NCBI GenBank assembly: GCA_017404205.1
Contig: JAFRCV010000022.1
Coordinates: 1 to 64,000, forward strand
Reading direction: 5' to 3'
DNA from: Erysipelotrichaceae bacterium
Lineage (GTDB): Bacteria > Bacillota_I > Bacilli_A > Erysipelotrichales > Erysipelotrichaceae
Length of the DNA stretch: 64,000 nt
Shown here: piece by piece, positions 17,473-26,261 of the stretch
Layout: every line of letters begins with the position of its first letter
Numbering within the stretch: the stretch's first letter is position 1
The notes under the pieces: generated by a model
Told to the model about the DNA's origin: nothing
The model's input: only the letters and a program-made list of their open reading frames with translations
Databases searched by the model: none
Translations under genes and position numbers: made by a program

Positions 17473-17687
17473 AATGCTTTCTTTCTGTTATTTGACAATC
17501 CAAGTATATAGTCGGTAGTTACTCCATATAGTTGAGATATTTTTATAAGTAAATCAATAGGAAGTTGTCTAGTACCATTTTCATAATGAGAATATGCTCT
17601 TTGTGAGATGTTTAGTTTTAAGGCAACTTCTTTTTGTGTCCAATCTTTTTCTTCTCTTAAATTAATAATAGTTTTTCTGTAATTCAT
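17469..17687 (-). CDS. Xre-family HTH transcriptional regulator
   Basis: A 72-residue protein consisting of a single Cro/C1 helix-turn-helix: INLREEKDWTQKEVALKLNIS, then QRAYSHYENGTRQLP, where the YSHYENG recognition segment is typical. There is no ligand domain. Small Xre proteins of this size usually repress a neighbouring gene. It is transcribed away from the surface lipoprotein gene at 17775, and two overlapping palindromes lie between them, so it is the likely regulator of the cohesin/dockerin pair (inference). Its stop lies in the terminator shared with rplA. Confidence 0.9.
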   Translation of the reverse strand: MNYRKTIINLREEKDWTQKEVALKLNISQRAYSHYENGTRQLPIDLLIKISQLYGVTTDYILGLSNNRKKAF

Positions 17688-17704
17688 CTAATTACAATAT
17701 ACAA

Positions 17705-17733
17705 AGAACAAAATGTTCTATTGTAAAATAGAA
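17705..17733. promoter_or_regulatory. Two overlapping palindromes, putative Xre operator
   Basis: AGAACA-AAA-TGTTCT (17705-17719) and TTCTATT-GTAA-AATAGAA (17716-17733), with a further AGAACA half-site at 17730-17735. They lie in the divergent region and cover the -35 box of the lipoprotein promoter, the normal place for repressor binding. Confidence 0.65.
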
Positions 17734-17749
17734 CAAAATGGGCTAAAAT
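17721..17749 (+). promoter_or_regulatory. Promoter of the collagen-like lipoprotein gene
   Basis: TTGTAA (17721-17726), 17 bases, TAAAAT (17744-17749). The -35 lies within the second palindrome. Ribosome site GAGGTGG (17763-17769) precedes ATG 17775. Confidence 0.55.
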
Positions 17750-17774
17750 ATTTTTGTATTATGAGGTGGAAAAA

Positions 17775-19526
17775 ATGAAAAGAACTTTTATATTGGTTAT
17801 ATTATTCTTTTTTTGTATTTCGTTCGTTTTATCTGGATGTGAGAAGAACGACAGCGAAGAATATGTGCAAACTGCATATGATTTTGCTGTTGAACACGGA
17901 TATAACGGAACAGAAGAAGAGTGGTTGGCTTCTCTAGTTGGTGAAAATGGAAAAGATGGCCAATCCGCTTATGAATTAGCAGTTGAAAAGGGTTTTAAAG
18001 GAACTGAAGAAGAATGGCTAACATCATTGATTGGAAAAGATGGCATTAATGGTAAAAACGGCATCAATGGAAAAGATGGAGTTAATGGCAAAGACGGCAA
18101 AACAGCTTATCAAATTGCTTTAGATAACGGTTTTGTTGGAACAGAAGAAGAATGGCTAGATTCTTTAAAAGGTTCTTCCGTATATAAAGGCGATAATGGC
18201 AAATCAGCCTATGAGCTTGCTGTTGAAAATGGTTTTGTAGGTACATTATCACAATGGCTAGATTCATTAATAGGAAAAGATGGTCTTGATGGTGTTAATG
18301 GTACAAATGGATTGAATGGAAAAGATGGTAAAGACGGAATAGATGGCACAAATGGTAAGTCTGCTTATGAACTTGCGGTTGAAAATGGCTATAACGGGAC
18401 TTTAACTCAATGGCTTGCATCACTAATAGGAGCTAATGGTACTAATGGTATAGATGGTACAAATGGAAATGATGGCTTAGATGGTGCAAATGGCAAATCT
18501 GCCTATGATCTTGCTGTTGAGAATGGCTATTCTGGAACTGTTCAAGAATGGCTAGCTTCTCTTGTTGGCCAAAACGGCACAAATGGCAAATCGGCATATG
18601 AAATAGCTGTATTAAATGGATATATTGGAACAGAAAGCCAGTGGATTGATTCTTTGTCTGGAAAGCCAGGTAAATCTGCCTATGAATTGGCAGTTGATAA
18701 CGGCTATATAGGAACTGTTCAGGAATGGCTTGAATCACTAAAAGGAGCTCAAGGCATTCAGGGTGATAAAGGTGAAAAAGGTGAACAAGGCTTAACGGGA
18801 GCTCAAGGCATCCAAGGAGTTAGTGTTGTATCAGCAACAGTAAACAACGAAAAACATTTGATACTAACTTTATCAAATGGCAATACAATTGATGCTGGAT
18901 ATGTTGGAATTGATAATCAGAATGCAGAACAAACAACAAGTACATATACTGTAACTTTTAAAGATTGGAATGGAACAATATTAAAACAAGAAACTGTAAA
19001 TGAAGGAGAAAATGCAACAGCTCCAGCAGATCCAAATAGAAGTGGATTTAATTTTTCAGGATGGGATAAGAGCTATACAAACATTACAAGTGATTTAGTT
19101 GTTAATGCTACTTATACTCAAATTCAAACAAATCTTCCAACAATTAAAATTAGCAATTCAGCATGTTCGAAAGGTGAAGAAGTTAATTTAACAATAGAAA
19201 TAAAAAACAATCCTGGAGTAGCAGGAATGGATTTAGTTCTTAATTTTGATGATGTTTTAGTTTTAAAAACTATTAGTTATGGAAATAAAGGAACAGGAAT
19301 ATTGCCGTCATCTTACGCGAATGGAACTAAGCTAATTTGGTATAACGGTTCTGGCGATATTAGTGAAGATTTTGTTTTGGCAACTTTAACTTTTGAAGTA
19401 TCTGATACTGTAAGCATTGGTGATGTTGCTAATGTTAATTTGGCATATAACACTGATGACATTACAAACTTTAATGAAGATTCAGTAAGTTTTAGTATAG
19501 AAGCTGGAACAATAACTATTCAATAG
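17775..19526 (+). CDS. Surface lipoprotein with collagen-like repeats, InlB-type repeat and C-terminal cohesin domain
   Basis: A 583-residue protein. A lipoprotein signal ends in LSGC near residue 21. Residues 33-324 hold eight copies of a unit of the form SAYELAVENGYxGTxxxWLxSLxG, separated by Gly-X-Y stretches such as NGKDGINGKNG; a longer Gly-X-Y run follows to about 348. Then comes a short beta domain, an InlB/Listeria-Bacteroides repeat (about 390-450, GFNFSGWDKSYTNI), and a cohesin-like domain (about 453-583: VNLTIEIKNNPGVAGMDLVLNF, ATLTFEVS, SIEAGTITIQ). Known cohesins bind dockerins. The ATG was chosen for its ribosome site; an in-frame TTG at 17754 lies at the expected start point. 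The next gene, 11 bases on, has a cohesin and a dockerin. Confidence 0.82.
   Translation: MKRTFILVILFFFCISFVLSGCEKNDSEEYVQTAYDFAVEHGYNGTEEEWLASLVGENGKDGQSAYELAVEKGFKGTEEEWLTSLIGKDGINGKNGINGKDGVNGKDGKTAYQIALDNGFVGTEEEWLDSLKGSSVYKGDNGKSAYELAVENGFVGTLSQWLDSLIGKDGLDGVNGTNGLNGKDGKDGIDGTNGKSAYELAVENGYNGTLTQWLASLIGANGTNGIDGTNGNDGLDGANGKSAYDLAVENGYSGTVQEWLASLVGQNGTNGKSAYEIAVLNGYIGTESQWIDSLSGKPGKSAYELAVDNGYIGTVQEWLESLKGAQGIQGDKGEKGEQGLTGAQGIQGVSVVSATVNNEKHLILTLSNGNTIDAGYVGIDNQNAEQTTSTYTVTFKDWNGTILKQETVNEGENATAPADPNRSGFNFSGWDKSYTNITSDLVVNATYTQIQTNLPTIKISNSACSKGEEVNLTIEIKNNPGVAGMDLVLNFDDVLVLKTISYGNKGTGILPSSYANGTKLIWYNGSGDISEDFVLATLTFEVSDTVSIGDVANVNLAYNTDDITNFNEDSVSFSIEAGTITIQ
17871..18746 (+). repeat. 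Eight coding repeats in the surface lipoprotein
   Basis: The DNA encodes eight related units of about 24 residues with variable Gly-X-Y linkers. Nucleotide identity between copies is high in the AAATCxGCxTATGA segment, so recombination could change the copy number. Not a CRISPR: units are in frame, of unequal spacing, and translate to one protein pattern. Confidence 0.8.
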
Positions 19527-19537
19527 GTGGAATAATT

Positions 19538-22500
19538 ATGCAAACTAAAAGAAATAATAAAATTCTAAGTTTTTTGTTTTCGATTTTCTTACTTATTTGT
19601 TTATTGCCAACAAATCATATTATGGCATTTGATAATCCAACTTTGAAAATCGAAAATGCAACAGGGCATACTGGTGAATTAATTAACGTTTCCGTAAAAC
19701 TATATAATAATCCAGGAGTAGCTTCTAGCAGACTAACACTTAATTATGGAAGTAGTTTAACTTTAGAAGAAATCACTTTTGTTGATGATGGTGGTGTAGT
19801 TCCTGATGAATTAAAGAGTGGTATGACAGTTACTTGGATGAGCACTAAGCAAGATGTTGTTGGTGACATTACTTTTATGACTCTTAAATTTAGAGTAACA
19901 AATGATTTACGAATTCAAAAAGAAGAAAATATCACAATTACAAATAGTGAATTTGTAAATTATGATGAAGATGATGTTTTCTTTGATATAGTCAATGGTT
20001 CTATAACTTTGATTCCTGCTGTTCCAGGTGACATCAATAACGATGGTGTTTTAAACATGAAAGACGTTGTTAGAGCTAGTAGATATTTAGCCGGCCATAA
20101 TGTTGATGTTGATGAAACAGCTATCGATACAAATGGTGATCAAAAGATTAACATCAAGGATTTAATGAGACTTTTGAATTATTTAGTAAACAATGATGTT
20201 AAGGTTTATTATGGTTCATTTTATATAAGACCATGTAAATATGAAGCATCTCATATAGAAACTAATAAAGCGTTATGTGAAACAGACGGAAATATTGAAT
20301 ATTGGTATTGTGAAAAGTGTGATAAGTACTATAGTAACTCTGATGCAACTCTAGAGATTTCTTTAGAAGACACAATTATAGAAAAAACAGGACATAATAT
20401 CGTCATTGATGAAGCTATTCCAGCTACAAAAACATCTACTGGTTTAACAGAAGGCGCTCATTGTAGTGATTGCTTAAAAGTAATTGTTCCTCAAATAGAA
20501 ATTCCTATTTTAGCTGGAGAAGAAAAAAACATCAATATTCATTTGAATAGAACAGGTGACAGCTATTTAGGAAGCTTAGATATAAATACTTCCGAAATTC
20601 CAACAAGATATATTGAAGGAAAAGGCTTAGATAAGAATTTGCCTGAATTAGAAGTTGAAGGCTATATGTTTTTGGGCTGGTATAACGCAAGCGTAGGTGG
20701 ACAAAGAATTTTTACCATTACTTCAGAAGATAAAGGCGATATTGATATCTATGCTCATTGGAAGAAAAACATATATACTATTCACTTTAATAGTGGAAAC
20801 ATGAAATATTTTGCTACATCAGCAAGTCAAGAGACAAGCTTTACTGTAAGTGATAGTGTGGCATTAGAACCACCTGAGGGAGTGGAAAATTACCGTTTCG
20901 TTGGGTGGACAGATGAAAATAATAATTTTGTAGATTCTATTAAAAAAGGAACTGCTAACGATATTTACTTAACTGCAAATTGGTCAAGTTATCGCAATCA
21001 AGCTATCCCACATGATTATAAAAACGAAGCTCCATTAATAATGGAATATTCAGGCAAAACAAAAAATTCTGAGTATAGAAACGTTATTCTTTTTGTTTAT
21101 GAAATTGGAACAATCGAGAACATTCCAATAAAAAAGGTCGAAAATTTCCAAGAAATCGCAGGCATTGGGCAAGCTTACGTTGAAAGCACTTCAATTGAAA
21201 CAACCGAAACAGAAGCTAATCAAATAAACGGTATTATTTCTAAAGAAACTTCAAATTCAACAACCTGGACTTTATCTAGCAATTGGAACAACCAGGTTGA
21301 AATTGATGAAACTTCAGCAAATGAAAGAGGCTATGAAAAAGAAGAAGCTGAGAAAATGTCAACAAGTACTAGAGGCACATATGCAGTAAATTCAAGTATA
21401 GGTGGATCAGATACTATAACTGACACAACTAATCATGAATACAAAATAAAAGCTGAAGAAAAAACGATTGATACTTTAAAAACAGGAACTGAAACAGGAC
21501 AAAGTTTTAAGATTAATGTTGGAGGCAAGAAGTATCATGAGGATGTAATAGGCGCCGATTTAAAGGCAGGCGGTTCTGTTAAAGATCCAGTAAGTGGAAC
21601 AGGAGTTAGTGCCGAAGCTGGTATTTCTGGTAAAACAAAGGAAGGCTATGAAATTAGTACAAATATTGAATATGGTAATTACCAGAAAAAGACCACAGAA
21701 AATGTGCACACAGATGAAGTTACAAAGAGTGTAGAGATGAGTTTTGGGGACTCTCATGTTGAATCTCAAACAAAGACGTGGAATGATTCATTCAGCAGTG
21801 AAATAAGCAACGAAATAAGCAATACCAAAGAAATATCTACAGCAATCCACGAAATAATTTCGAAAGAGAAACATTATGGAGAAAAATATGCTCAAGGCGG
21901 AGAAGAAAGCAACGGGCGTGATTTCTCAGAAACTGCTTCATATAGTAATGGTTGGTCAAATACAACCACATACACAAAAGCATTGAAAACGTTAAAAGAA
22001 CGTACAATTACTTTACCTGGAAGTAAATACGGATACTATAGACTAACTATAGCAGGGAAAGCTCATGTGTTTGGCGTTGTTGGTTATGATGTGGCCAATA
22101 GAGAATATTTTACCTACACATATAGTGTAATGGATGACGATTATTATTACTTTATAGATTATTCAAGGAATTCTAATAGTTTCAATGATTTTGAAAATGA
22201 TGCATTGTCATTTGAAATTCCAAATGATATAGAAGCTTATGTAAATAGTAAGACAATGATAACGGAAGGGCTTGATATTAATCAAAATGGTGTAGTTGTA
22301 GGTTATAGTGGTGATTCGCCAGTCGTTGTTATTCCTACTTACTATTCTTATAGCAATAACGATGATTCAAACTCTTCTATAAAAGTCACAGGTATTTCAG
22401 AAAATGCATTCAAAGGAAAAAATAAAATCAAAGCTGTTATTTTTAGTGATTATATAACAGAAATTCCTAAGGAAGCATTTAAGGATTGTACTAATTTAAA

Positions 22501-24115
22501 TACAATTAATGCTCCTGCCGTAGATACTATAAAAGAGTGTGCTTTTAGTGGCTGTACATCGCTTAAAAACTTTAATATTTCTTTGAATATTAAGTATATT
22601 GGCAAAAAGGCTTTTGAAAATGTAGAGTCTATCAAAGTATATGCATCAAACACTGATATAGTTAAAAATGTAGCAGAATCATATGCAAAGAATATAATAC
22701 TCGACATATCAGATTCAAACTTAGAAGCAGGTACTAAACTTGAAATACCTTCACAAACTCAAACATTTGAGATTAGGGGCTCAAGAAAAGAATATGATAA
22801 TTTGTCTATAACATCTAACGCTAACAATACAATTATTAATGGAATAAGATTTGTTAATTCAAAAGGAACACCATTAGTAATGAGTTCAGAAAATGTTACT
22901 TTTAACCAAGTTGCAGTAGATTCTGTTGCTACTGGAGTAATATTCAAAAATAATGTTACTTCGTTGTATTTATTTGGAGAAACTTCGATTAATGCAAACA
23001 ATATATCTATATTGTGCAAGACTATTGATGTATATAGAGAACCTAGTTCATCCATCACCCCGCTATTGAAATTATCTGGTGATTTATACACAACTGAAGA
23101 TAACAATACAATAGATGTTTCATATATTATATTTAATAAAGGTGAAATTAAAGAAATAAGTGCTGATAAATATGAACAATATTTAAAAGGAATGTATACT
23201 ATTACCTTTGATGCTAACGGTGGTACTTCAGAATTTAATAGTAAAACTGTTTATTATGGTAATGAAATAGGGCAACTACCTAACGCAAGCCTTGATTATC
23301 ATTATCTTGATGGTTGGTATACCGAACCTAACGGTGGTGTAGAATATGAAGAATCTTCAATTGTTGATTTAGAAGAGAACACAACATTATATGCACATTG
23401 GAAAGAAAAAGAATTATCTGAATGGACAATTGATAGCAATGTCCCATCTGATGCAAAAATAGTAAATGAATATTGGAAATATGATAGGCACATAGGATCA
23501 TATGATTCAAGCCTAGTAAATCAAGGATGGACTTTGGTGGACACTAGTTTAGAAGAAATTGGCAGTGGCAATGTCGAATATGCTACATTCCCAAGTGGAT
23601 TTGATACATCAAATGCTATCTATAATTCTTTAGCTAAAGAACCAGTTGCTGAATATGATGATGGTTCAAATGTTCGTAAGGTTGAAAATATATTTGGAGG
23701 ATATATCTATTGGCATTGGATGTATAATGCACCATATGATAACAATCCAGATATTAATAAAAATAGAATCATAAGTCAGAAATCTGGCAATACATCAACA
23801 GCCCACCCATCATGGTACTTTGGATATTTTGATGCAATTAAATCTACTGTGGATTGTCCTTATCTAGATAGCAGTAATAATTATCAGGCAGGAAATAATT
23901 CAAATTTACCTTGCTATAATTGTCACAACATTATTGCCGATACTGCATCTGCTAAATGTGATAGATACTTTAGATTTGAATATAATATCAGTAAATACAA
24001 AGATTATCGCAGAATTTATACTTATGAACAGTATGGACTAATAAGCGATAAACCTGTTTACGAAGTAGATGGAAATGTATCTATACAACACTTTGTTCAG
24101 TACATACCTAGATAA
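19538..24115 (+). CDS. Large secreted surface protein: cohesin, dockerin, InlB repeats, Ser/Thr-rich central region, BspA-type LRR
   Basis: A 1525-residue protein. A signal peptide (LSFLFSIFLLICLLP) ends near residue 30. Cohesin-like domain at about 32-160 (INVSVKLYNNPGVASSRLTLNY). Type I dockerin at about 163-222 with two calcium loops, DINNDGVLNMKD and DTNGDQKINIKD. A Cys-paired segment follows (CEKCDKYY, CSDCLK), two InlB-type repeats (ending DIYAHWKK and YLTANWS), a Ser/Thr-rich region of alternating polar residues at about 560-830, BspA-like leucine-rich repeats at about 953-1035 (ISENAFKGKNKIKAVIF), another InlB repeat near 1240, and a C-terminal domain of unknown function. No LPXTG motif or transmembrane anchor is seen, so attachment through cohesin-dockerin contact with the upstream lipoprotein is plausible (inference). 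Confidence 0.8.
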   Translation: MQTKRNNKILSFLFSIFLLICLLPTNHIMAFDNPTLKIENATGHTGELINVSVKLYNNPGVASSRLTLNYGSSLTLEEITFVDDGGVVPDELKSGMTVTWMSTKQDVVGDITFMTLKFRVTNDLRIQKEENITITNSEFVNYDEDDVFFDIVNGSITLIPAVPGDINNDGVLNMKDVVRASRYLAGHNVDVDETAIDTNGDQKINIKDLMRLLNYLVNNDVKVYYGSFYIRPCKYEASHIETNKALCETDGNIEYWYCEKCDKYYSNSDATLEISLEDTIIEKTGHNIVIDEAIPATKTSTGLTEGAHCSDCLKVIVPQIEIPILAGEEKNINIHLNRTGDSYLGSLDINTSEIPTRYIEGKGLDKNLPELEVEGYMFLGWYNASVGGQRIFTITSEDKGDIDIYAHWKKNIYTIHFNSGNMKYFATSASQETSFTVSDSVALEPPEGVENYRFVGWTDENNNFVDSIKKGTANDIYLTANWSSYRNQAIPHDYKNEAPLIMEYSGKTKNSEYRNVILFVYEIGTIENIPIKKVENFQEIAGIGQAYVESTSIETTETEANQINGIISKETSNSTTWTLSSNWNNQVEIDETSANERGYEKEEAEKMSTSTRGTYAVNSSIGGSDTITDTTNHEYKIKAEEKTIDTLKTGTETGQSFKINVGGKKYHEDVIGADLKAGGSVKDPVSGTGVSAEAGISGKTKEGYEISTNIEYGNYQKKTTENVHTDEVTKSVEMSFGDSHVESQTKTWNDSFSSEISNEISNTKEISTAIHEIISKEKHYGEKYAQGGEESNGRDFSETASYSNGWSNTTTYTKALKTLKERTITLPGSKYGYYRLTIAGKAHVFGVVGYDVANREYFTYTYSVMDDDYYYFIDYSRNSNSFNDFENDALSFEIPNDIEAYVNSKTMITEGLDINQNGVVVGYSGDSPVVVIPTYYSYSNNDDSNSSIKVTGISENAFKGKNKIKAVIFSDYITEIPKEAFKDCTNLNTINAPAVDTIKECAFSGCTSLKNFNISLNIKYIGKKAFENVESIKVYASNTDIVKNVAESYAKNIILDISDSNLEAGTKLEIPSQTQTFEIRGSRKEYDNLSITSNANNTIINGIRFVNSKGTPLVMSSENVTFNQVAVDSVATGVIFKNNVTSLYLFGETSINANNISILCKTIDVYREPSSSITPLLKLSGDLYTTEDNNTIDVSYIIFNKGEIKEISADKYEQYLKGMYTITFDANGGTSEFNSKTVYYGNEIGQLPNASLDYHYLDGWYTEPNGGVEYEESSIVDLEENTTLYAHWKEKELSEWTIDSNVPSDAKIVNEYWKYDRHIGSYDSSLVNQGWTLVDTSLEEIGSGNVEYATFPSGFDTSNAIYNSLAKEPVAEYDDGSNVRKVENIFGGYIYWHWMYNAPYDNNPDINKNRIISQKSGNTSTAHPSWYFGYFDAIKSTVDCPYLDSSNNYQAGNNSNLPCYNCHNIIADTASAKCDRYFRFEYNISKYKDYRRIYTYEQYGLISDKPVYEVDGNVSIQHFVQYIPR

Positions 24116-24120
24116 AAAAT

Positions 24121-24150
24121 GAGGCAGCCAAAATAAGGCTGCTTCTTTTA
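24121..24150 (+). terminator. Terminator of the cohesin/dockerin operon
   Basis: A 9-bp stem (24121-24129 with 24137-24145, one G-U pair), 7-base loop, then TTTT. It sits 5 bases after the stop codon. Confidence 0.85.
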
Positions 24151-24158
24151 AAAAAATA

Positions 24159-24188
24159 TTGAAAACTGCTTTTTTATAGATATATAAT
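24159..24188 (+). promoter_or_regulatory. Promoter of ald
   Basis: TTGAAA (24159-24164), 18 bases, TATAAT (24183-24188), with ribosome site AAGGAG 7 bases before the ATG at 24217. Confidence 0.7.
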
Positions 24189-24216
24189 TATTTCATATTT
24201 TTTAAGGAGAAAAAGT

Positions 24217-25332
24217 ATGATTGTAGGCACAACTAAAGAGTTAAAGAATCATGAATATCGTGTAGGTTTAACACCTGATAATGTTTCTGCTTATGTTGCT
24301 TTAGGACATAAAGTATATGTAGAAAAAGGCGCAGGATTAGGTGCTGGTTTTGATGATACTTCTTATATCAAAGCAGGAGCTAAAATCCTTAAAACAGCTA
24401 AAGAAGTATATGATAAGTGTGAAATGATTGTTAAAGTAAAAGAACTTGAAGAAGAAGAATTTGATTTAATTAATGAAGGAACTATTCTTTACACTTATTT
24501 GCATTTAGCCAGTAATAAGAAATTCGCAAATTTATTATTAAAGAAAAATATTAAAGCTGTCGCATATGAAACAATAAGAGATGAAAAAGGCAATCTTCCA
24601 TGTCTTCGCCCAATGTCACAAATTGCAGGTAGACTTTCAATTCAAGAAGGTGCTAAATATATTGAAAAAGAATATGGTGGTAGAGGTATCTTACTTGGTG
24701 GTGTTCCAGGTGTTGAAAGAGGAAAGATTGTTATTTTAGGTGGTGGTATAGCTGGTACTTATGCTGCTAAAGCTGCTGTTGGTATTGATGCGCAAGTTAC
24801 ATTATTAGATATTAATGCTAATCGTTTAGCTTATCTTGAAGATATCTTTGGTGCTAGTGTAACTACTTTATATTCAAATAAAGAAAATCTTGAAAAGGCA
24901 TTAAAAGAAGCTGATTTAGTTATTGGTTCAGTATTAATTCCAGGTGGTGAAACACCTAAATTAATTAAAAAAGAACATTTAAAACTAATGAAAAAAGGTG
25001 CTGTTATTGTTGATATCGCAATTGACCAAGGTGGATGTTGTGAAACAAGTCATGTTACTGTCCATGATGATCCAATCTTTATTAAAGATGGTGTTGTACA
25101 TTATTGTGTTGGTAATATGCCTGGTGCAGTTCCTTATACTAGTACACTTGCTTTAACTAATGCGACAATTAAATATGGCTTAAAGATTGCTACACTAGGA
25201 CTAAAAGAAGCATTAAAAGAAGATGAAGGATTGGCTGTTGGCTTAAATACATATAATGGTAAAGTCACAAATGAAAATGTCGCAAAGGCATTAAATAAAA
25301 AATATGTTCCGGTATTAGATGCGTTTTTATAA
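24217..25332 (+). CDS. ald: Alanine dehydrogenase
   Basis: A 371-residue enzyme of normal length that reversibly converts L-alanine to pyruvate and ammonia with NAD+. Visible: the N-terminal substrate domain (ENRVGLTP-like segment HEYRVGLTPDNV), the lysine region VKVKELEEEEF near 73, RPMSQIAGRLSIQEGA near 131, the Rossmann motif VILGGGIAGTYAAKAA near 172, and GGCCETSHVTVHDDP near 270. It has its own promoter and stands alone, so in this fermenter it may serve alanine formation as an NADH sink from PFOR-pathway pyruvate, or ammonia assimilation (inference). Confidence 0.96.
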   Translation: MIVGTTKELKNHEYRVGLTPDNVSAYVALGHKVYVEKGAGLGAGFDDTSYIKAGAKILKTAKEVYDKCEMIVKVKELEEEEFDLINEGTILYTYLHLASNKKFANLLLKKNIKAVAYETIRDEKGNLPCLRPMSQIAGRLSIQEGAKYIEKEYGGRGILLGGVPGVERGKIVILGGGIAGTYAAKAAVGIDAQVTLLDINANRLAYLEDIFGASVTTLYSNKENLEKALKEADLVIGSVLIPGGETPKLIKKEHLKLMKKGAVIVDIAIDQGGCCETSHVTVHDDPIFIKDGVVHYCVGNMPGAVPYTSTLALTNATIKYGLKIATLGLKEALKEDEGLAVGLNTYNGKVTNENVAKALNKKYVPVLDAFL

Positions 25333-25452
25333 AATGACAAATAATAAGTTTATAATGTAAATGTATTATAGTTGTTGTTTATTTTAATAACACATCATAA
25401 GTATTACTGAAATTTGTCATAAAATAGCGGATATAGTCATAGTAAAGAAATT

Positions 25453-25920
25453 ATGCTTCCATACAAAGATAGAGAAAATGAAACAACAAATGCCGCACTA
25501 GATGTGATGGCGAATAATGATATTTATCAAGATAAACCAAGTCTTGGTATCTTTTGGTATGACCCAAATAAGAAGGAACTATATGGAGTGGAAAGCACGA
25601 TGGCTGATGATATTGAATATTATCTTTCACCTCAATGGCAAAAAGAAGTTAGAACAACAAGAAGGCTACACAAGCATATTTGGGAAAAACAATTTCATAG
25701 AGGTAAAGATAAAAGATTTTCTGGCGATTATACTATGAAACCAAGAGGACGTGTTTTTGAATTTAAAGATGAAGGTTTCATTGTTTTTACAGGTAGTTGG
25801 ATTAATGATTACCCTGAAGCAAAAGATGAAATAATATACGAATTTCAATTACCTGCCGATACTAAATTTGTTCAAGACGAACATTGGGATTTAGGACACG
25901 GCTGGTCAAATGAATTTTAA
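25453..25920 (+). CDS. Conserved protein of unknown function
   Basis: A 155-residue soluble protein without signal peptide or membrane segment. I do not recognise a named domain. Notable segments are LGIFWYDPNKKELYGVES near residue 32, an Arg/His-rich stretch KEVRTTRRLHKHIWEKQFHR in the middle, PRGRVFEFKDEGFIVFTGSWI near 100, and a C-terminal aromatic-acidic motif DEHWDLGHGW. The density of Trp, His and acidic residues suggests a compact ligand- or metal-binding fold (inference). The pattern looks like a family spread in gut bacteria, but this cannot be checked here. The ribosome site is weak (AAAGAAA), and no terminator separates it clearly from ald. Confidence 0.6.
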   Translation: MLPYKDRENETTNAALDVMANNDIYQDKPSLGIFWYDPNKKELYGVESTMADDIEYYLSPQWQKEVRTTRRLHKHIWEKQFHRGKDKRFSGDYTMKPRGRVFEFKDEGFIVFTGSWINDYPEAKDEIIYEFQLPADTKFVQDEHWDLGHGWSNEF

Positions 25921-26001
25921 AAGACAATCTAATAACAACTTTTTGGTATTATTTTGAAGTAGATTAAATGTATGTAGAAATAGTTTCACAAAATATTCCT
26001 A

Positions 26002-26032
26002 TTTACATTCTATTAATTAATTATGCTAAAAT
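26002..26032 (+). promoter_or_regulatory. Promoter of the T-box-pheST operon
   Basis: TTTACA (26002-26007), 19 bases, TAAAAT (26027-26032) with an extended -10 (TATGC before it). The start point would be near 26040, at the 5' end of the T-box. Confidence 0.6.
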
Positions 26033-26039
26033 AGTAATG

Positions 26040-26245
26040 TTAAAGCGATTAAAAAAGAAGTAGTAACTTATGTGATTTTATTTAGCGAATAAGGGATGGT
26101 GTAAGCCTTATATAAAACAATAAGTGAATTCATCTTTAAAGTGACACCAATCATGTCCGGTAACGCGTTATAGTTAATTAAGAGCAGTTTATTACTGAAT
26201 TAGGATGGTACCGCGATTTTCGTTCCTAAATCGCGGTTTTTTTAT
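26040..26245 (+). promoter_or_regulatory. T-box riboswitch, phenylalanine-specific
   Basis: The conserved T-box core AGGATGGTACCGCG is at 26202-26215. The specifier loop of stem I reads GAATTC with the codon TTC (Phe) at 26129-26131, matching the downstream pheST genes. Uncharged tRNA-Phe would pair with both and stop the terminator from forming. This explains the 341-base gap between the unknown gene and pheS. Confidence 0.93.
26211..26243 (+). terminator. T-box-controlled terminator
   Basis: A perfect 9-bp stem (26211-26219 with 26228-26236), 8-base loop and seven Ts. Its left arm overlaps the T-box core, as needed for the antiterminator switch. Confidence 0.92.
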
Positions 26246-26261
26246 TTGAAGGAGAAATCTT

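Noticed and set aside
17754-17774. TTG start for the collagen-like lipoprotein
   Set aside because: ATG 17775 has GAGGTGG upstream and begins a standard lipoprotein signal peptide; 17754 lies near the transcription start point.
17871-18746. Repeat array considered as CRISPR
   Set aside because: Repeats are translated, in frame, unequal in spacing and match a protein unit; no cas genes are present.
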